Shown here: positions 42,885 to 54,888 of the stretch, in pieces
Numbering within the stretch: position 1 is the stretch's first letter
Layout of the letters: each line of letters opens with the position of its first letter
Assembly (NCBI RefSeq): GCF_903181435.1
Contig: NZ_CAEUHO010000001.1
Span: 1,302,001-1,366,000 of the forward strand
Length of the DNA stretch: 64,000 bases
From: Bacteroides acidifaciens
GTDB lineage: Bacteria; Bacteroidota; Bacteroidia; Bacteroidales; Bacteroidaceae
Direction of reading: 5' to 3'
The notes under the pieces: generated by a model
What the model was told of the DNA's origin: nothing
Databases searched by the model: none
The model's input: only the letters and a program-made list of their open reading frames with translations
Position numbers and translations under genes: made by a program

Positions 42885-44402
42885 ATGATAACGACACAGG
42901 ACAAAGAGTTGCTTGCCAAGAAAGGCATCACGGAAGCGCAAATAGCAGAGCAACTAGCTTGCTTCCAAACTGGTTTTCCTTTTTTGAAACTGGACGCGGC
43001 CGCTTCCATCGAAAAAGGTATATTGGCTCCCAATGCCGAGGAGCAGAAAGCATATCTGGCAGCGTGGGACGCATATACAAACACGGATAAGACCATTGTG
43101 AAGTTTGTACCGGCTTCGGGCGCTGCAAGCCGTATGTTCAAGAACCTGTTCGAGTTTCTATCTGCCGACTATGATAAACCGACTACAAAATTCGAACTGG
43201 CATTTTTTGACGGTATCAAGGATTTTGCTTTCTATGACGACCTCAATGTAGCTTGCCAGCGTACAGCCGGAAAGGACATTCCCGGATTAATCGAAGAAGG
43301 CAACTATAAAGCTGTAGTATCGGCATTGCTCGAAACTGCCGGGCTGAATTATGGCGCACTGCCGAAAGGTCTGCTCAAATTCCATAAATATCCCGAAGGT
43401 GCACGTACTCCGTTGGAAGAACATCTTGCAGAAGGAGCCATGTATGCAGCTGGAAAGAGCGGCAAAGTCAACGTACACTTCACCGTATCTACCGAACATC
43501 GCGAACTCTTCAAGAAACTGGTGGACGAAAAAGCCGGCGAATTTGCCAAACGTTACGGTGTCGATTATTACATCACTTTCTCCGAACAGAAGCCGAGCAC
43601 TGACACCATTGCCGCTGACATGGACAACCAACCGTTCCGCGACAACGGCAAACTGCTGTTCCGTCCGGGTGGACACGGCGCACTGATTGAGAACCTGAAT
43701 GACCTTGATGCCGATATTATCTTTATCAAGAATATCGACAACGTAGTTCCTGACAAATTGAAAGAGGATACTGTTACTTATAAGAAACTGATTGCCGGCG
43801 TACTTGTCTCCCTGCAAAAACAAGCATTTGAATATCTCGAACTACTTGACAGCGGCAAATATACGCATGACCAAATGATGGAAATGCTCCAGTTCCTGCA
43901 AAAGAAACTTTTCTGCAAGAATCCGGAAACGAAAGACCTCGAAGATTCCGTACTCGCCATTTATCTGAAGAACAAACTGAACCGTCCGATGCGTGTCTGT
44001 GGAATGGTGAAGAACGTAGGCGAACCGGGTGGTGGTCCGTTTCTTGCATACAACAGCGACGGAACTATCTCCCTGCAAATCCTCGAAAGCTCGCAAATCG
44101 ATATGAACGACCCCGAAAAGAAGGAAATGTTCGAGAACGGTACACACTTCAACCCGGTAGACTTGATATGTGCAGTACGTGACTATAAAGGTCATAAGTT
44201 CGATTTGGTGAAGTACGTGGATAAGGCAACAGGTTTCATTTCCTACAAATCAAAGAACGGCAAAGACCTGAAAGCTCTCGAACTTCCCGGTTTGTGGAAC
44301 GGTGCAATGAGCGACTGGAATACCGTATTTGTAGAAGTTCCCCTTTCTACCTTCAATCCAGTGAAGACAGTGAACGACCTGCTGCGCGAGCAACATCAAT
44401 AA
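42885..44402 (+). CDS. DUF4301-family protein, nucleotidyltransferase-like
   Basis: Cytosolic protein of 505 aa. I recognise it as a DUF4301 member, found widely in Bacteroidota. It has VPASGAASRMFK (near residue 72), which resembles the glycine-rich nucleotide loop of sugar-nucleotide pyrophosphorylases, then RPGGHGALIENL (near 262) and FIKNIDNVVPD (near 280), which look like the GHG and N-x-DN motifs of the UDP-GlcNAc/UDP-sugar pyrophosphorylase fold. On this basis a GT-A nucleotidyltransferase fold is inferred; the reaction is unknown. No signal peptide. A dispersed inverted repeat separates it from the next gene. Confidence 0.8.
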   Translation: MITTQDKELLAKKGITEAQIAEQLACFQTGFPFLKLDAAASIEKGILAPNAEEQKAYLAAWDAYTNTDKTIVKFVPASGAASRMFKNLFEFLSADYDKPTTKFELAFFDGIKDFAFYDDLNVACQRTAGKDIPGLIEEGNYKAVVSALLETAGLNYGALPKGLLKFHKYPEGARTPLEEHLAEGAMYAAGKSGKVNVHFTVSTEHRELFKKLVDEKAGEFAKRYGVDYYITFSEQKPSTDTIAADMDNQPFRDNGKLLFRPGGHGALIENLNDLDADIIFIKNIDNVVPDKLKEDTVTYKKLIAGVLVSLQKQAFEYLELLDSGKYTHDQMMEMLQFLQKKLFCKNPETKDLEDSVLAIYLKNKLNRPMRVCGMVKNVGEPGGGPFLAYNSDGTISLQILESSQIDMNDPEKKEMFENGTHFNPVDLICAVRDYKGHKFDLVKYVDKATGFISYKSKNGKDLKALELPGLWNGAMSDWNTVFVEVPLSTFNPVKTVNDLLREQHQ

Positions 44403-44410
44403 TTGTTTTT

Positions 44411-44498
44411 TTACCACAGATTACACAGATTATTGAATTGATACAGATTGTTTATACGAACAATTATATCTTATTCAATCTGTGTAATCTGTGGTGAA
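44411..44498. repeat. Intergenic inverted repeat, second member of the TTCACCAC family
   Basis: The left arm starts ACCACAGATTACACAGATT (from about 44413) and the right arm ends with its complement and GTGGTGAA (44491-44498), a 19-bp perfect core. Its outer ends and general pattern match the repeat at 4339-4476. Confidence 0.75.
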
Positions 44499-44520
44499 CT
44501 TTAAAAAAGAGTGTTTAGAA

Positions 44521-45143
44521 TGAATCAGATTGAGAAAATCATTGATATTGCTACCTGGAACAGAAAAGAACATTTCGAGCACTTCAGTGCTTTTGACGAT
44601 CCGTTTTTCGGAGTGACGGTCAACGTAGACTGTACCCGTGCGTATCAGGAAGCCAAAGACAAAAGTGTGTCTTTCTCCCTCTTGGTCTTGCACCGGATTG
44701 TCACCGCTGCCGCCAAAGTCGAAGAGTTCCGTTATCGTATCGAAGGAGACAGGGTAGTGTGTTATGACAGTCTTCTGCCCGAAGCCACCGTAGGTCGTGC
44801 CGACCATACTTTTTCTTTCGCAGCCTTCGAATATGACCCGGACGAACTTGTCTTCATCCGTAAAGCGAAAGCAGAAATGGAACGTCTGCAAGCTACTACC
44901 GGACTGAACAAGGGTGGGACATTCCATCCCAACGCTATCCATTATTCGGCTGTTCCGTGGCTCACTTTCACAGATATGAAGCACCCCACCAATATACGTT
45001 CGGGTGATAGCGTCCCCAAAATTTCTACCGGAAAGTACTTCCGCGAAGGAGAGAAGTTGCTGCTGCCTGTTTCCGTCACTTGCCATCATGGGCTGATGGA
45101 TGGTTATCACGTCGCCAAGTTTATTGAAATCCTCGATTTATAA
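44521..45143 (+). CDS. Chloramphenicol acetyltransferase-like protein (CatA family)
   Basis: CoA-dependent acyltransferase of the type A CAT fold, 207 aa, near the family's usual length. The active-site motif near the C-terminus is HHGLMDGYHVAKF (catalytic His near 191, with the structural Asp of DG). Other family marks are the N-terminal IDIATWNRKEHFEHF and FDDPFFGVTVNV. The ATG at 44521 is chosen over a GTG at 44511. Such chromosomal CAT-like proteins in Bacteroides need not confer chloramphenicol resistance; the natural substrate is unknown. Confidence 0.9.
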
Positions 45144-45173
45144 ACTTCGTTCTAAAAAGACAAACTAGACTAT

Positions 45174-46568
45174 ATGAGATTAAAAGTATCAAGATGGAAA
45201 GTCATCGCCTTCTGTTCGGTATTACTTTTTCCGGAGACTTTCTTATATGCACAAGATGTTCGACAAGACACATTGGAAGATGTCCGGCAGGAAGTGAAAC
45301 AGCTTCAGCGTGATGTTCTTGAGCTCCGTCGGGAAGTCCGGAAGTTGCAAGAAGAGGTCCGGGGATTTCGGCAGGGATATTTCCCGGAATATGGGGAATA
45401 TGGATTCGATACCGTTTCGACATACACTCCCCATCGCTTCATCCATCGCCTGGGGATAGAAGCCCGCCCGCAATACGTTTTTCCCACTAATCCTTTCCTG
45501 CGTGGGGAGAATGAACGGTGGAAACCAATTCAGACATCTTTCGCAGCCCATCTGAAATATTCGTTCAAATTCCGTCCCAATACCTGTGCCGACCGTATCT
45601 ATGGCGGTGCATATCAAGGGTTCGGTTTGGCGGTCACTACCTTTGGAGACAAAAAACAACTCGGCGACCCTGTCACTTTCTACTTGTTTCAAGGTGCCCG
45701 TATCGCACGTTTCAATCCGCGCCTTTCGCTTAATTACGAGTGGAATTTCGGTCTTTCCACCGGATGGCAGCCATATGACAATGATTATAATTCCTACAAC
45801 GGAGCCGTCGGTTCCCGCATGAATGCTTACCTCAATGCCGGTATCTATCTGAACTGGGCATTCTCCCGTTATTTTGACTTGATTATCGGTGGAGATGTTA
45901 CACATTTCTCCAATGGAAACACGAAGTTTCCCAATGCGGGTGTGAATACTACCGGAGCTAAAATCGGACTGGTCTACAACTTCAACCGTGAGGAATCCGA
46001 TTTGACCAAATCTTTGGTGACTCCACTTATTCCCCGTTTCCCGCGTCACATCAGTTATGACCTTGTCATGTTCGGTTCATGGCGCCGGAAAGGAGTATAT
46101 GTAGACAGTGGAAAACAGATTGCTTCCCCCGGTAGCTATCCTGTGGCGGGATTCAACTTTGCCCCGATGTACAATCTCGGTTATAAATTCCGTTTCGGAG
46201 TTTCGTTGGACGGTGTCTATGACGGCAGTGCCAATGTTTATATCGAAGATGTCATTTCAGAATATGGAGACAGCAGCGGCTCACGCCGTTTCTGTAGGCC
46301 GGGAATCCAGCACCAGTTAGCCTTGGGCGTTTCGGGGCGTGCGGAATACGTGATGCCTTATTTCACTATTGGCGTTGGGCTTGGTTCGAATGTATTGGGG
46401 CGTGGAGATTTGCGAGGGTTATACCAAGTATTTGCTTTGAAGATGAATATCACCCGGAGTTCATTCCTTCATATCGGCTACAATCTTCAGAATTTCCAGA
46501 CCCCTAATTACCTGATGCTTGGACTTGGTTTCCGTTTTCATAATAAATATCCGAAAGTACGTCACTAA
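45174..46568 (+). CDS. PagL-like acyloxyacyl hydrolase with N-terminal coiled coil
   Basis: Exported protein of 464 aa. Signal peptide (about residues 1-25, ending LYAQ), then a heptad coiled coil (about 33-64: VRQEVKQLQRDVLELRREV), then an outer membrane barrel. The motif THFSNGNTKFPNAGVNTTG (near residue 243) matches the HxSN active site of the PagL lipid A 3-O-deacylase family (catalytic His and Ser). It is likely to act on lipid A in the outer membrane. The extra coiled coil and the length exceed the E. coli-type enzymes. Confidence 0.8.
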   Translation: MRLKVSRWKVIAFCSVLLFPETFLYAQDVRQDTLEDVRQEVKQLQRDVLELRREVRKLQEEVRGFRQGYFPEYGEYGFDTVSTYTPHRFIHRLGIEARPQYVFPTNPFLRGENERWKPIQTSFAAHLKYSFKFRPNTCADRIYGGAYQGFGLAVTTFGDKKQLGDPVTFYLFQGARIARFNPRLSLNYEWNFGLSTGWQPYDNDYNSYNGAVGSRMNAYLNAGIYLNWAFSRYFDLIIGGDVTHFSNGNTKFPNAGVNTTGAKIGLVYNFNREESDLTKSLVTPLIPRFPRHISYDLVMFGSWRRKGVYVDSGKQIASPGSYPVAGFNFAPMYNLGYKFRFGVSLDGVYDGSANVYIEDVISEYGDSSGSRRFCRPGIQHQLALGVSGRAEYVMPYFTIGVGLGSNVLGRGDLRGLYQVFALKMNITRSSFLHIGYNLQNFQTPNYLMLGLGFRFHNKYPKVRH

Positions 46569-46595
46569 AAAAGCCGTATTTCATCGAAATATACT

Positions 46596-46603
46596 AATTT
46601 TGC
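46596..46603 (+). promoter_or_regulatory. Putative -7 box (TAATTTTG) for purT
   Basis: Fits TAnnTTTG, 23 bp before the start at 46627; no clear -33. Confidence 0.4.
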
Positions 46604-46626
46604 GTCACTAATATAAAACACTCAAA

Positions 46627-47796
46627 ATGATGAAGAAAATACTGTTACTCGGTTCAGGAGAACTTGGAAAAGAGTTTGTAATCTCAGCCCAACGTAAAGG
46701 TCAGCATATTATTGCTTGTGACTCTTATGCAGGAGCTCCGGCTATGCAAGTAGCCGATGAATTTGAAGTATTCGACATGCTGAACGGCGAAGAGCTGGAA
46801 CGTGTCGTAAAGAAACATCAGCCGGACATCATCGTGCCGGAAATTGAAGCTATCCGCACAGAACGTCTGTACGACTTCGAGAAAGAAGGAATCCAGGTTG
46901 TGCCCAGTGCCCGAGCCGTCAACTTCACGATGAATCGCAAGGCCATCCGTGACCTTGCAGCCAAAGAACTCGGACTAAAAACTGCTAAATATTTCTACGC
47001 CAAGACACTGGAAGAACTGAAAGATGCTGCCGCTAAAATAGGTTTTCCTTGTGTGGTGAAACCTTTAATGTCCTCATCCGGTAAAGGACAGTCTCTCGTA
47101 AAGAGTGCCGATGAACTCGAACATGCCTGGGAATACGGATGCAGCGGTAGCCGCGGGGATATTCGTGAGCTTATCATCGAAGAGTTTATCAAATTCGACA
47201 GCGAAATCACTTTGCTGACCGTTACCCAAAAGGACGGTCCTACCTTGTTCTGCCCGCCTATCGGACATGTACAGAAAGGTGGCGACTACCGTGAAAGTTT
47301 CCAACCCGCACATATCGACCCTGCTCACTTGAAAGAAGCGGAAGAGATGGCGGAAAAAGTAACCCGTGCCCTGACAGGCGCAGGATTGTGGGGAGTGGAA
47401 TTTTTCTTGAGTCACGAAAACGGAGTTTATTTCTCCGAACTTTCTCCACGTCCGCATGATACGGGTATGGTGACACTGGCTGGAACACAAAACCTGAACG
47501 AATTTGAGCTTCATCTTCGTGCGGTACTTGGTCTGCCTATTCCGGGTATCAAGCAGGAGCGGATAGGGGCAAGTGCCGTTATTCTATCTCCGATTGCCAG
47601 TCAGGAACGTCCTCAATACCGTGGACTGGAAGAGGTGACAAAGGAAGAAGATACCTATCTCCGCATATTCGGTAAACCGTTTACTCGTGTCAACCGTCGT
47701 ATGGGAGTAGTGCTCTGCTACGCTCCGTCGAATTCCGACCTCGACGCGTTGCGTGATAAGGCCAAGAAAATCGCTGAAAAAGTAGAAGTGTACTAA
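46627..47796 (+). CDS. purT: Formate-dependent phosphoribosylglycinamide formyltransferase
   Basis: ATP-grasp enzyme of purine synthesis (GAR plus formate plus ATP to FGAR), 389 aa, full length. N-terminal [20 protein letters not shown], the nucleotide-binding [17 protein letters not shown] (about 140-156), [15 protein letters not shown], and the catalytic region [22 protein letters not shown] are typical of PurT. The second ATG (46630) is an equal alternative start. A terminator follows at 47823. Confidence 0.96.
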   Translation: MMKKILLLGSGELGKEFVISAQRKGQHIIACDSYAGAPAMQVADEFEVFDMLNGEELERVVKKHQPDIIVPEIEAIRTERLYDFEKEGIQVVPSARAVNFTMNRKAIRDLAAKELGLKTAKYFYAKTLEELKDAAAKIGFPCVVKPLMSSSGKGQSLVKSADELEHAWEYGCSGSRGDIRELIIEEFIKFDSEITLLTVTQKDGPTLFCPPIGHVQKGGDYRESFQPAHIDPAHLKEAEEMAEKVTRALTGAGLWGVEFFLSHENGVYFSELSPRPHDTGMVTLAGTQNLNEFELHLRAVLGLPIPGIKQERIGASAVILSPIASQERPQYRGLEEVTKEEDTYLRIFGKPFTRVNRRMGVVLCYAPSNSDLDALRDKAKKIAEKVEVY

Positions 47797-47822
47797 AAGA
47801 TACATTTATAAGGAATGATATG

Positions 47823-47855
47823 AATCCTGTACGGAAAACTTTCGTGCAGGATTTT
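47823..47855 (+). terminator. Terminator after purT
   Basis: AATCCTGTACG (47823-47833) with CGTGCAGGATT (47843-47853), 11 bp with one G-U pair, followed by TTTTG. Confidence 0.75.
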
Positions 47856-49876
<2,021 letters not shown>

Positions 49877-49888
49877 AAACATAGAGTG

Positions 49889-50134
49889 ATGAAAGAACTG
49901 CATTTGAGTATAGTATCGCCCGAGAAGAGCATATTCGACGGAGATGTGAAGATTGTCACATTGCCGGGCAGGATTGGTTCGTTTTCCATTCTTCCGGGGC
50001 ATGCGCCTATCGTCTCGTCATTGAAAGCGGGAACGCTGAGTTACACGACGATGGAAGGAGAGGAGCATACAATGGATATTCAGGGTGGTTTTGTCGAACT
50101 GAGTGACGGGACGGTTTCCGCTTGCATTTCCTAA
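49889..50134 (+). CDS. atpC: F1Fo ATP synthase subunit epsilon, short form
   Basis: Central-stalk subunit of 81 aa. It has the N-terminal beta-sandwich (KELHLSIVSPEKSIFDGDV, LPGRIGSFSILPGHAPIV) but no C-terminal two-helix domain, which is present in the usual 130-140 aa form. That domain inhibits ATP hydrolysis in many bacteria, so this form would lack that brake. ATG 49889 chosen. It lies 12 bp after atpD. Confidence 0.93.
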   Translation: MKELHLSIVSPEKSIFDGDVKIVTLPGRIGSFSILPGHAPIVSSLKAGTLSYTTMEGEEHTMDIQGGFVELSDGTVSACIS

Positions 50135-50235
50135 TGTAAACGAAACGGAAGTCTCTCCAAATGAAGGAAGGCAGACATCACACAGGATTTGGAAAAAACG
50201 AGATTTAATAAGTACAGTAAGAAAAACACAGTGAC

Positions 50236-50646
50236 ATGGTGAACATTACTAAAACGAAACGGAATTTTATCGGTTTGCATACTTTGTTTGCAATCTTAAG
50301 CGCGGCGCTTGGAGCGGTTATTTTACACTTTGCTCTGCCGGGGCATTATTTTGGAGGATATCCGTTCATTCCGGTTTATTTCTATTTATTCGGGTTGTTT
50401 AGTATCTATATGTTCGACGCGTGCCGGCTGCATGCCCCGCAGAAATTGTTACTGTTGTATCTGGCGATAAAGATGGTAAAGATGATTCTTTCTATTATTC
50501 TGGTCTTGATTTATTGCCTTGCCGTACGTGAAGAAGCCAAGGCATTTTTGCTGACGTTTATCTCGTTCTATTTGGTATATCTGATATTCGAAACCTGGTT
50601 TTTTTTCTCATTTGAAGTGAACCGGAAACTGAAGAAGAAAAAATAA
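50236..50646 (+). CDS. Small four-helix membrane protein of the ATP synthase operon (AtpI-like position)
   Basis: 136 aa with four hydrophobic segments (about 14-34, 43-62, 74-98, 102-122) and a basic C-terminus (NRKLKKKK). It sits between atpC and atpB, where Bacteroidota carry a small membrane protein. AtpI-like assembly or c-ring functions are a positional inference only; sequence similarity to AtpI is not evident by eye. Confidence 0.75.
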   Translation: MVNITKTKRNFIGLHTLFAILSAALGAVILHFALPGHYFGGYPFIPVYFYLFGLFSIYMFDACRLHAPQKLLLLYLAIKMVKMILSIILVLIYCLAVREEAKAFLLTFISFYLVYLIFETWFFFSFEVNRKLKKKK

Positions 50647-50654
50647 GAAGAAAA

Positions 50655-51794
50655 ATGAAACAGTTGCATAACATAGTAGCTCCGTTGGTTCTGTTCTGTC
50701 TGATGATGGCAGTCGGCCTGCCGGTTCTTGCACAGGAACAGACAGGGGAAGTGCTTTCACAGACGCAGGATGCGATTACTCCCCAAGAGGAGGAAGAGAA
50801 TACGGTGGACGTGAAGGAAATCGTGTTCGGACATATCGGCGACTCATATGAATGGCACATTACGACATGGGGCAAAACGCACATTACTATACCATTACCT
50901 ATCATCGTTTATAGTGGTAGTACAGGTTGGCATGTGTTCCTTTCTTCACGTCTTGAAGAGAATGGCGGCACGTATGAAGGGCTCTCCATCGCTCCCGAAG
51001 GAAGTAAGTATGAAGGCAAATTGGTAGAATATAACGCGGCAGGCGAGCAGGTTCGCCCCTGGGATATTTCTATTACGAAAGTGACATTCGCTTTGTTATT
51101 CAACAGCGTATTGCTGCTGGTTATTGTGTTGAGCGTAGCGCATTGGTACAGGAAACGTCCACAAGGAGCTAAGGCGCCGGGGGGATTTGTCGGATTCATG
51201 GAAATGTTCATCATGATGGTGAACGACGACATCATCAAGAGTTGTGTCGGACCGAACTACCGGAAGTTTGCCCCGTATCTGCTGACGGCATTTTTCTTTA
51301 TCTTTATCAATAATATGATGGGGTTGATTCCATTTTTCCCCGGTGGTGCGAACGTGACAGGAAATATTGCCATCACAATGGTGCTTGCAATATGCACTTT
51401 CCTGGCAGTCAATATCTTCGGAACAAAGCATTATTGGAAAGATATTTTCTGGCCGGATGTCCCCTGGTGGTTGAAAGTGCCTGTGCCGATGATGCCGTTC
51501 ATCGAGTTCTTCGGAATCTTTACGAAACCGTTTGCCTTGATGATTCGTCTTTTCGCCAATATGCTGGCGGGACACATGGCGATGCTGGTACTCACTTGTC
51601 TGATATTCATCTCGGCAAGCATGGGACCCGCGCTGAATGGCACGCTGACAGTGGCTTCCGTATTATTCAATATCTTTATGAATGCGCTTGAACTGTTGGT
51701 CGCTTTCATCCAGGCTTATGTATTCACCATGCTTTCGGCTGTGTTTATCGGACTGGCACAGGAAGGAGCCAAGGTAAAGGCGGAAGACAAATAG
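50655..51794 (+). CDS. atpB: F1Fo ATP synthase subunit a, with N-terminal extension
   Basis: Fo proton-channel subunit, 379 aa, longer than the usual 240-290. It starts with a signal-like hydrophobic stretch (about 5-24, ending LAQEQ), then an extra periplasmic segment of about 110 residues (EEEENTVDVKEIVFGHIGDS...), then five or six helices. The essential arginine is in IRLFANMLAGHM (near residue 298). Overall order in the operon is normal for the phylum. Confidence 0.96.
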   Translation: MKQLHNIVAPLVLFCLMMAVGLPVLAQEQTGEVLSQTQDAITPQEEEENTVDVKEIVFGHIGDSYEWHITTWGKTHITIPLPIIVYSGSTGWHVFLSSRLEENGGTYEGLSIAPEGSKYEGKLVEYNAAGEQVRPWDISITKVTFALLFNSVLLLVIVLSVAHWYRKRPQGAKAPGGFVGFMEMFIMMVNDDIIKSCVGPNYRKFAPYLLTAFFFIFINNMMGLIPFFPGGANVTGNIAITMVLAICTFLAVNIFGTKHYWKDIFWPDVPWWLKVPVPMMPFIEFFGIFTKPFALMIRLFANMLAGHMAMLVLTCLIFISASMGPALNGTLTVASVLFNIFMNALELLVAFIQAYVFTMLSAVFIGLAQEGAKVKAEDK

Positions 51795-52106
<312 letters not shown>

Positions 52107-52110
52107 GCCT

Positions 52111-52614
52111 ATGTCATTATTATTACCTGATAGTGGCCTGTTGTTCTGGATGTTCCTCTCATTCGGGATTGTGTTCGTGATATTGGCGAAGTACGGTTTT
52201 CCCGTCATCATCAAGATGGTGGAAGGCCGTAAGACCTATATCGACCAGTCTTTGGAGGTGGCGAGGGAAGCCAACGCTCAGTTGTCCAAACTGAAAGAGG
52301 AAGGCGAGGCGTTGGTGGCTGCCGCCAACAAGGAACAGGGACGCATCTTGAGGGAGGCAATGGAAGAACGTGACAAGATTGTTCACGAGGCCCGTAAGCA
52401 AGCCGAGATAGCCGCACAGAAAGAACTGGATGCGGTGAAACAACAAATTCAGATTGAAAAGGACGAAGCTATCCGCGACATTCGTCGCCAGGTGGCTGTT
52501 CTTTCGGTCGACATCGCCGAGAAGGTACTCCGCAAGAATCTTGCGGATAAAGAGGCTCAGATGGGCATGATTGACCGGATGCTGGATGAAGTATTAACCC
52601 CGAATAAGAACTAA
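52111..52614 (+). CDS. atpF: F1Fo ATP synthase subunit b
   Basis: Peripheral stalk subunit, 167 aa: one N-terminal membrane helix (about 9-30), then a long charged helix ([40 protein letters not shown]) that dimerises. Begins 4 bp after atpE and ends 5 bp before atpH, indicating tight coupling. Confidence 0.95.
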   Translation: MSLLLPDSGLLFWMFLSFGIVFVILAKYGFPVIIKMVEGRKTYIDQSLEVAREANAQLSKLKEEGEALVAAANKEQGRILREAMEERDKIVHEARKQAEIAAQKELDAVKQQIQIEKDEAIRDIRRQVAVLSVDIAEKVLRKNLADKEAQMGMIDRMLDEVLTPNKN

Positions 52615-52619
52615 AGAAG

Positions 52620-53180
52620 ATGGAAGTTGGAATACTCTCAATGCGTTATGCGAAAGCGATGATTGAATACGCGCAGGAAAAAGGTGTGGAAGACAGGGTA
52701 TATCAGGAATTCCTGATGTTGTCTTACAGTTTCTGTGCCCAGCCCGGTCTGCGCGAAGCACTTGAAAATCCTGTCATCACAACGAAGGAGAAATTGGCAC
52801 TGGCCTGTACGGCTGCCGATGGTGACGGTAAGTCGACGAGGGAGTTTGTCCGTTTCATCACTTTGGTACTGAGAAACAGGCGTGAGGGCTATCTGCAGTT
52901 TATCTGCCTGATGTATCTGGACCTTTACCGGAAACTGAAACATATCGGAACCGGCAAGTTGATTACCGCTGTGCCTGTCGATAAGGAGACGGAAGACCGG
53001 ATTCGTTCCGCAGCTGCGCATATCCTGCATGCTGAAATGGAACTGGAAACGGTGGTAGACCCGTCTATCGAAGGCGGATTTATCTTCGATATTAACGACT
53101 ACCGGCTGGATGCAAGTGTTGCCACGCAGTTGAAGCGAGTGAAACAACAATTTATTGATAAGAATAGGAGAATTGTATAA
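52620..53180 (+). CDS. atpH: F1Fo ATP synthase subunit delta
   Basis: Peripheral stalk subunit connecting F1 to subunit b, 186 aa. Family marks are the N-terminal [14 protein letters not shown] and the C-terminal [21 protein letters not shown]. Its stop codon overlaps the start codon of atpA by one base. Confidence 0.95.
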   Translation: MEVGILSMRYAKAMIEYAQEKGVEDRVYQEFLMLSYSFCAQPGLREALENPVITTKEKLALACTAADGDGKSTREFVRFITLVLRNRREGYLQFICLMYLDLYRKLKHIGTGKLITAVPVDKETEDRIRSAAAHILHAEMELETVVDPSIEGGFIFDINDYRLDASVATQLKRVKQQFIDKNRRIV

Positions 53181-54763
53181 TGTCTGAAAATATAAGAGTA
53201 AGTGAAGTATCCGATATATTGCGCAAGCAGCTCGAAGGAATCAATGCCAATGTGCAACTTGACGAAATCGGTACGGTGCTCCAGGTGAGCGACGGCGTTG
53301 TCCGTATCTACGGCTTACGGAATGCCGAAGCGAATGAATTGCTGGAGTTTGACAATGGTATCAAAGCAATCGTGATGAACCTCGAAGAGGACAATGTGGG
53401 TGCTGTGTTGCTGGGTCCGACGGACAGAATCAAAGAGGGATTTATCGTGAAGCGTACCAATCGTATCGCCTCTATCCGTGTGGGAGAGGGGATGCTGGGA
53501 CGTGTCATCGATCCGCTGGGAGAACCGCTGGACGGCAAGGGACTGGTCGGTGGCGACTTGTATGATATGCCGTTGGAACGGAAAGCTCCGGGAGTTATCT
53601 TCCGTCAGCCGGTTAACCAACCGCTGCAGACCGGATTGAAGGCTGTTGATGCCATGATTCCTATTGGTCGCGGACAGCGTGAGTTGATTATCGGTGACCG
53701 TCAGACGGGAAAGACTTCCATTGCGATTGATACGATTATCAACCAGCGTAGTAATTTTCTGGCAGGCGACCCTGTATATTGTATCTATGTGGCTATTGGT
53801 CAGAAGGGTTCTACCGTTGCTTCTATTGTAAATACGCTTCGTGAGTACGGGGCGCTGGAATATACGATTGTAGTAGCCGCTACGGCGGGTGATCCCGCTG
53901 CATTGCAATATTATGCGCCGTTCGCAGGGGCTGCTATTGGTGAGTACTTCCGTGATACCGGTCGTCATGCATTGGTTGTTTATGATGACCTTTCCAAGCA
54001 GGCAGTGGCTTATCGTGAGGTTTCCCTGATTCTTCGCCGTCCGTCGGGACGTGAAGCATACCCGGGTGATATTTTCTATCTGCACTCCCGTCTGTTGGAG
54101 CGTGCGGCAAAGATTATCAGCCAGGAAGAAGTGGCACGCGAAATGAACGACCTGCCAGACAGTCTGAAAGACATCGTCAAAGGTGGTGGTTCTCTAACCG
54201 CACTGCCTATCATCGAAACACAAGCGGGTGACGTTTCGGCTTATATCCCTACGAATGTGATTTCCATCACGGACGGACAGATATTCCTCGAAACGGACTT
54301 GTTCAACCAAGGTGTCCGTCCTGCTATTAATGTCGGTATATCCGTATCACGTGTAGGTGGTAACGCTCAGATTAAGGCGATGAAGAAAGTTGCCGGAACG
54401 CTGAAGATTGACCAGGCGCAGTATCGCGAACTGGAAGCTTTCTCCAAGTTCAGTAGTGACATGGATTCGATTACGGCTTTGACCATTGACAAGGGACGTA
54501 AGAATGCCCAACTGTTGATTCAGCCTCAATACAGCCCGATGCCCGTAGAGCAGCAGATTGCTATTCTCTATTGTGGTACGCACGGTCTTCTTCATGATGT
54601 TCCCTTGGATAAAGTGCAGGACTTTGAACGTAGCTTCATCGAATCTCTGCAACTGAACCACCAAGAGGATGTATTGGATGTATTGAGAACCGGTGTTATT
54701 GATGATAACGTGACTAAAGCTATCGAAGAGACTGCCGCTATGGTCGCCAAACAATACTTGTAG
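53180..54763 (+). CDS. atpA: F1Fo ATP synthase subunit alpha
   Basis: Non-catalytic F1 subunit, 527 aa. P-loop GDRQTGKTS (near residue 173), the alpha-subunit Arg region [14 protein letters not shown] and the start [19 protein letters not shown] are typical. Overlaps atpH by one base. Followed by a 125-bp AT-rich gap with GAAAATTGA repeats before atpG. Confidence 0.98.
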   Translation: MSENIRVSEVSDILRKQLEGINANVQLDEIGTVLQVSDGVVRIYGLRNAEANELLEFDNGIKAIVMNLEEDNVGAVLLGPTDRIKEGFIVKRTNRIASIRVGEGMLGRVIDPLGEPLDGKGLVGGDLYDMPLERKAPGVIFRQPVNQPLQTGLKAVDAMIPIGRGQRELIIGDRQTGKTSIAIDTIINQRSNFLAGDPVYCIYVAIGQKGSTVASIVNTLREYGALEYTIVVAATAGDPAALQYYAPFAGAAIGEYFRDTGRHALVVYDDLSKQAVAYREVSLILRRPSGREAYPGDIFYLHSRLLERAAKIISQEEVAREMNDLPDSLKDIVKGGGSLTALPIIETQAGDVSAYIPTNVISITDGQIFLETDLFNQGVRPAINVGISVSRVGGNAQIKAMKKVAGTLKIDQAQYRELEAFSKFSSDMDSITALTIDKGRKNAQLLIQPQYSPMPVEQQIAILYCGTHGLLHDVPLDKVQDFERSFIESLQLNHQEDVLDVLRTGVIDDNVTKAIEETAAMVAKQYL

Positions 54764-54888
54764 AAAATTGAAAATTGAAAATTGAGAATTAAAAAATAAA
54801 TGCTCATAATAATTCGTGAGGCAGTTGACATAATTCTCTTTATTCTTCATTTTCCTGTGTTTAATTTATAATTTTTAAAATAAAAAAT

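Noticed and set aside
54764..54888. Insertion element between atpA and atpG, suggested by GAAAATTGA repeats
   Set aside because: The repeats are short and AT-rich, with no inverted ends or duplicated target; it is more likely simple AT-rich spacer.
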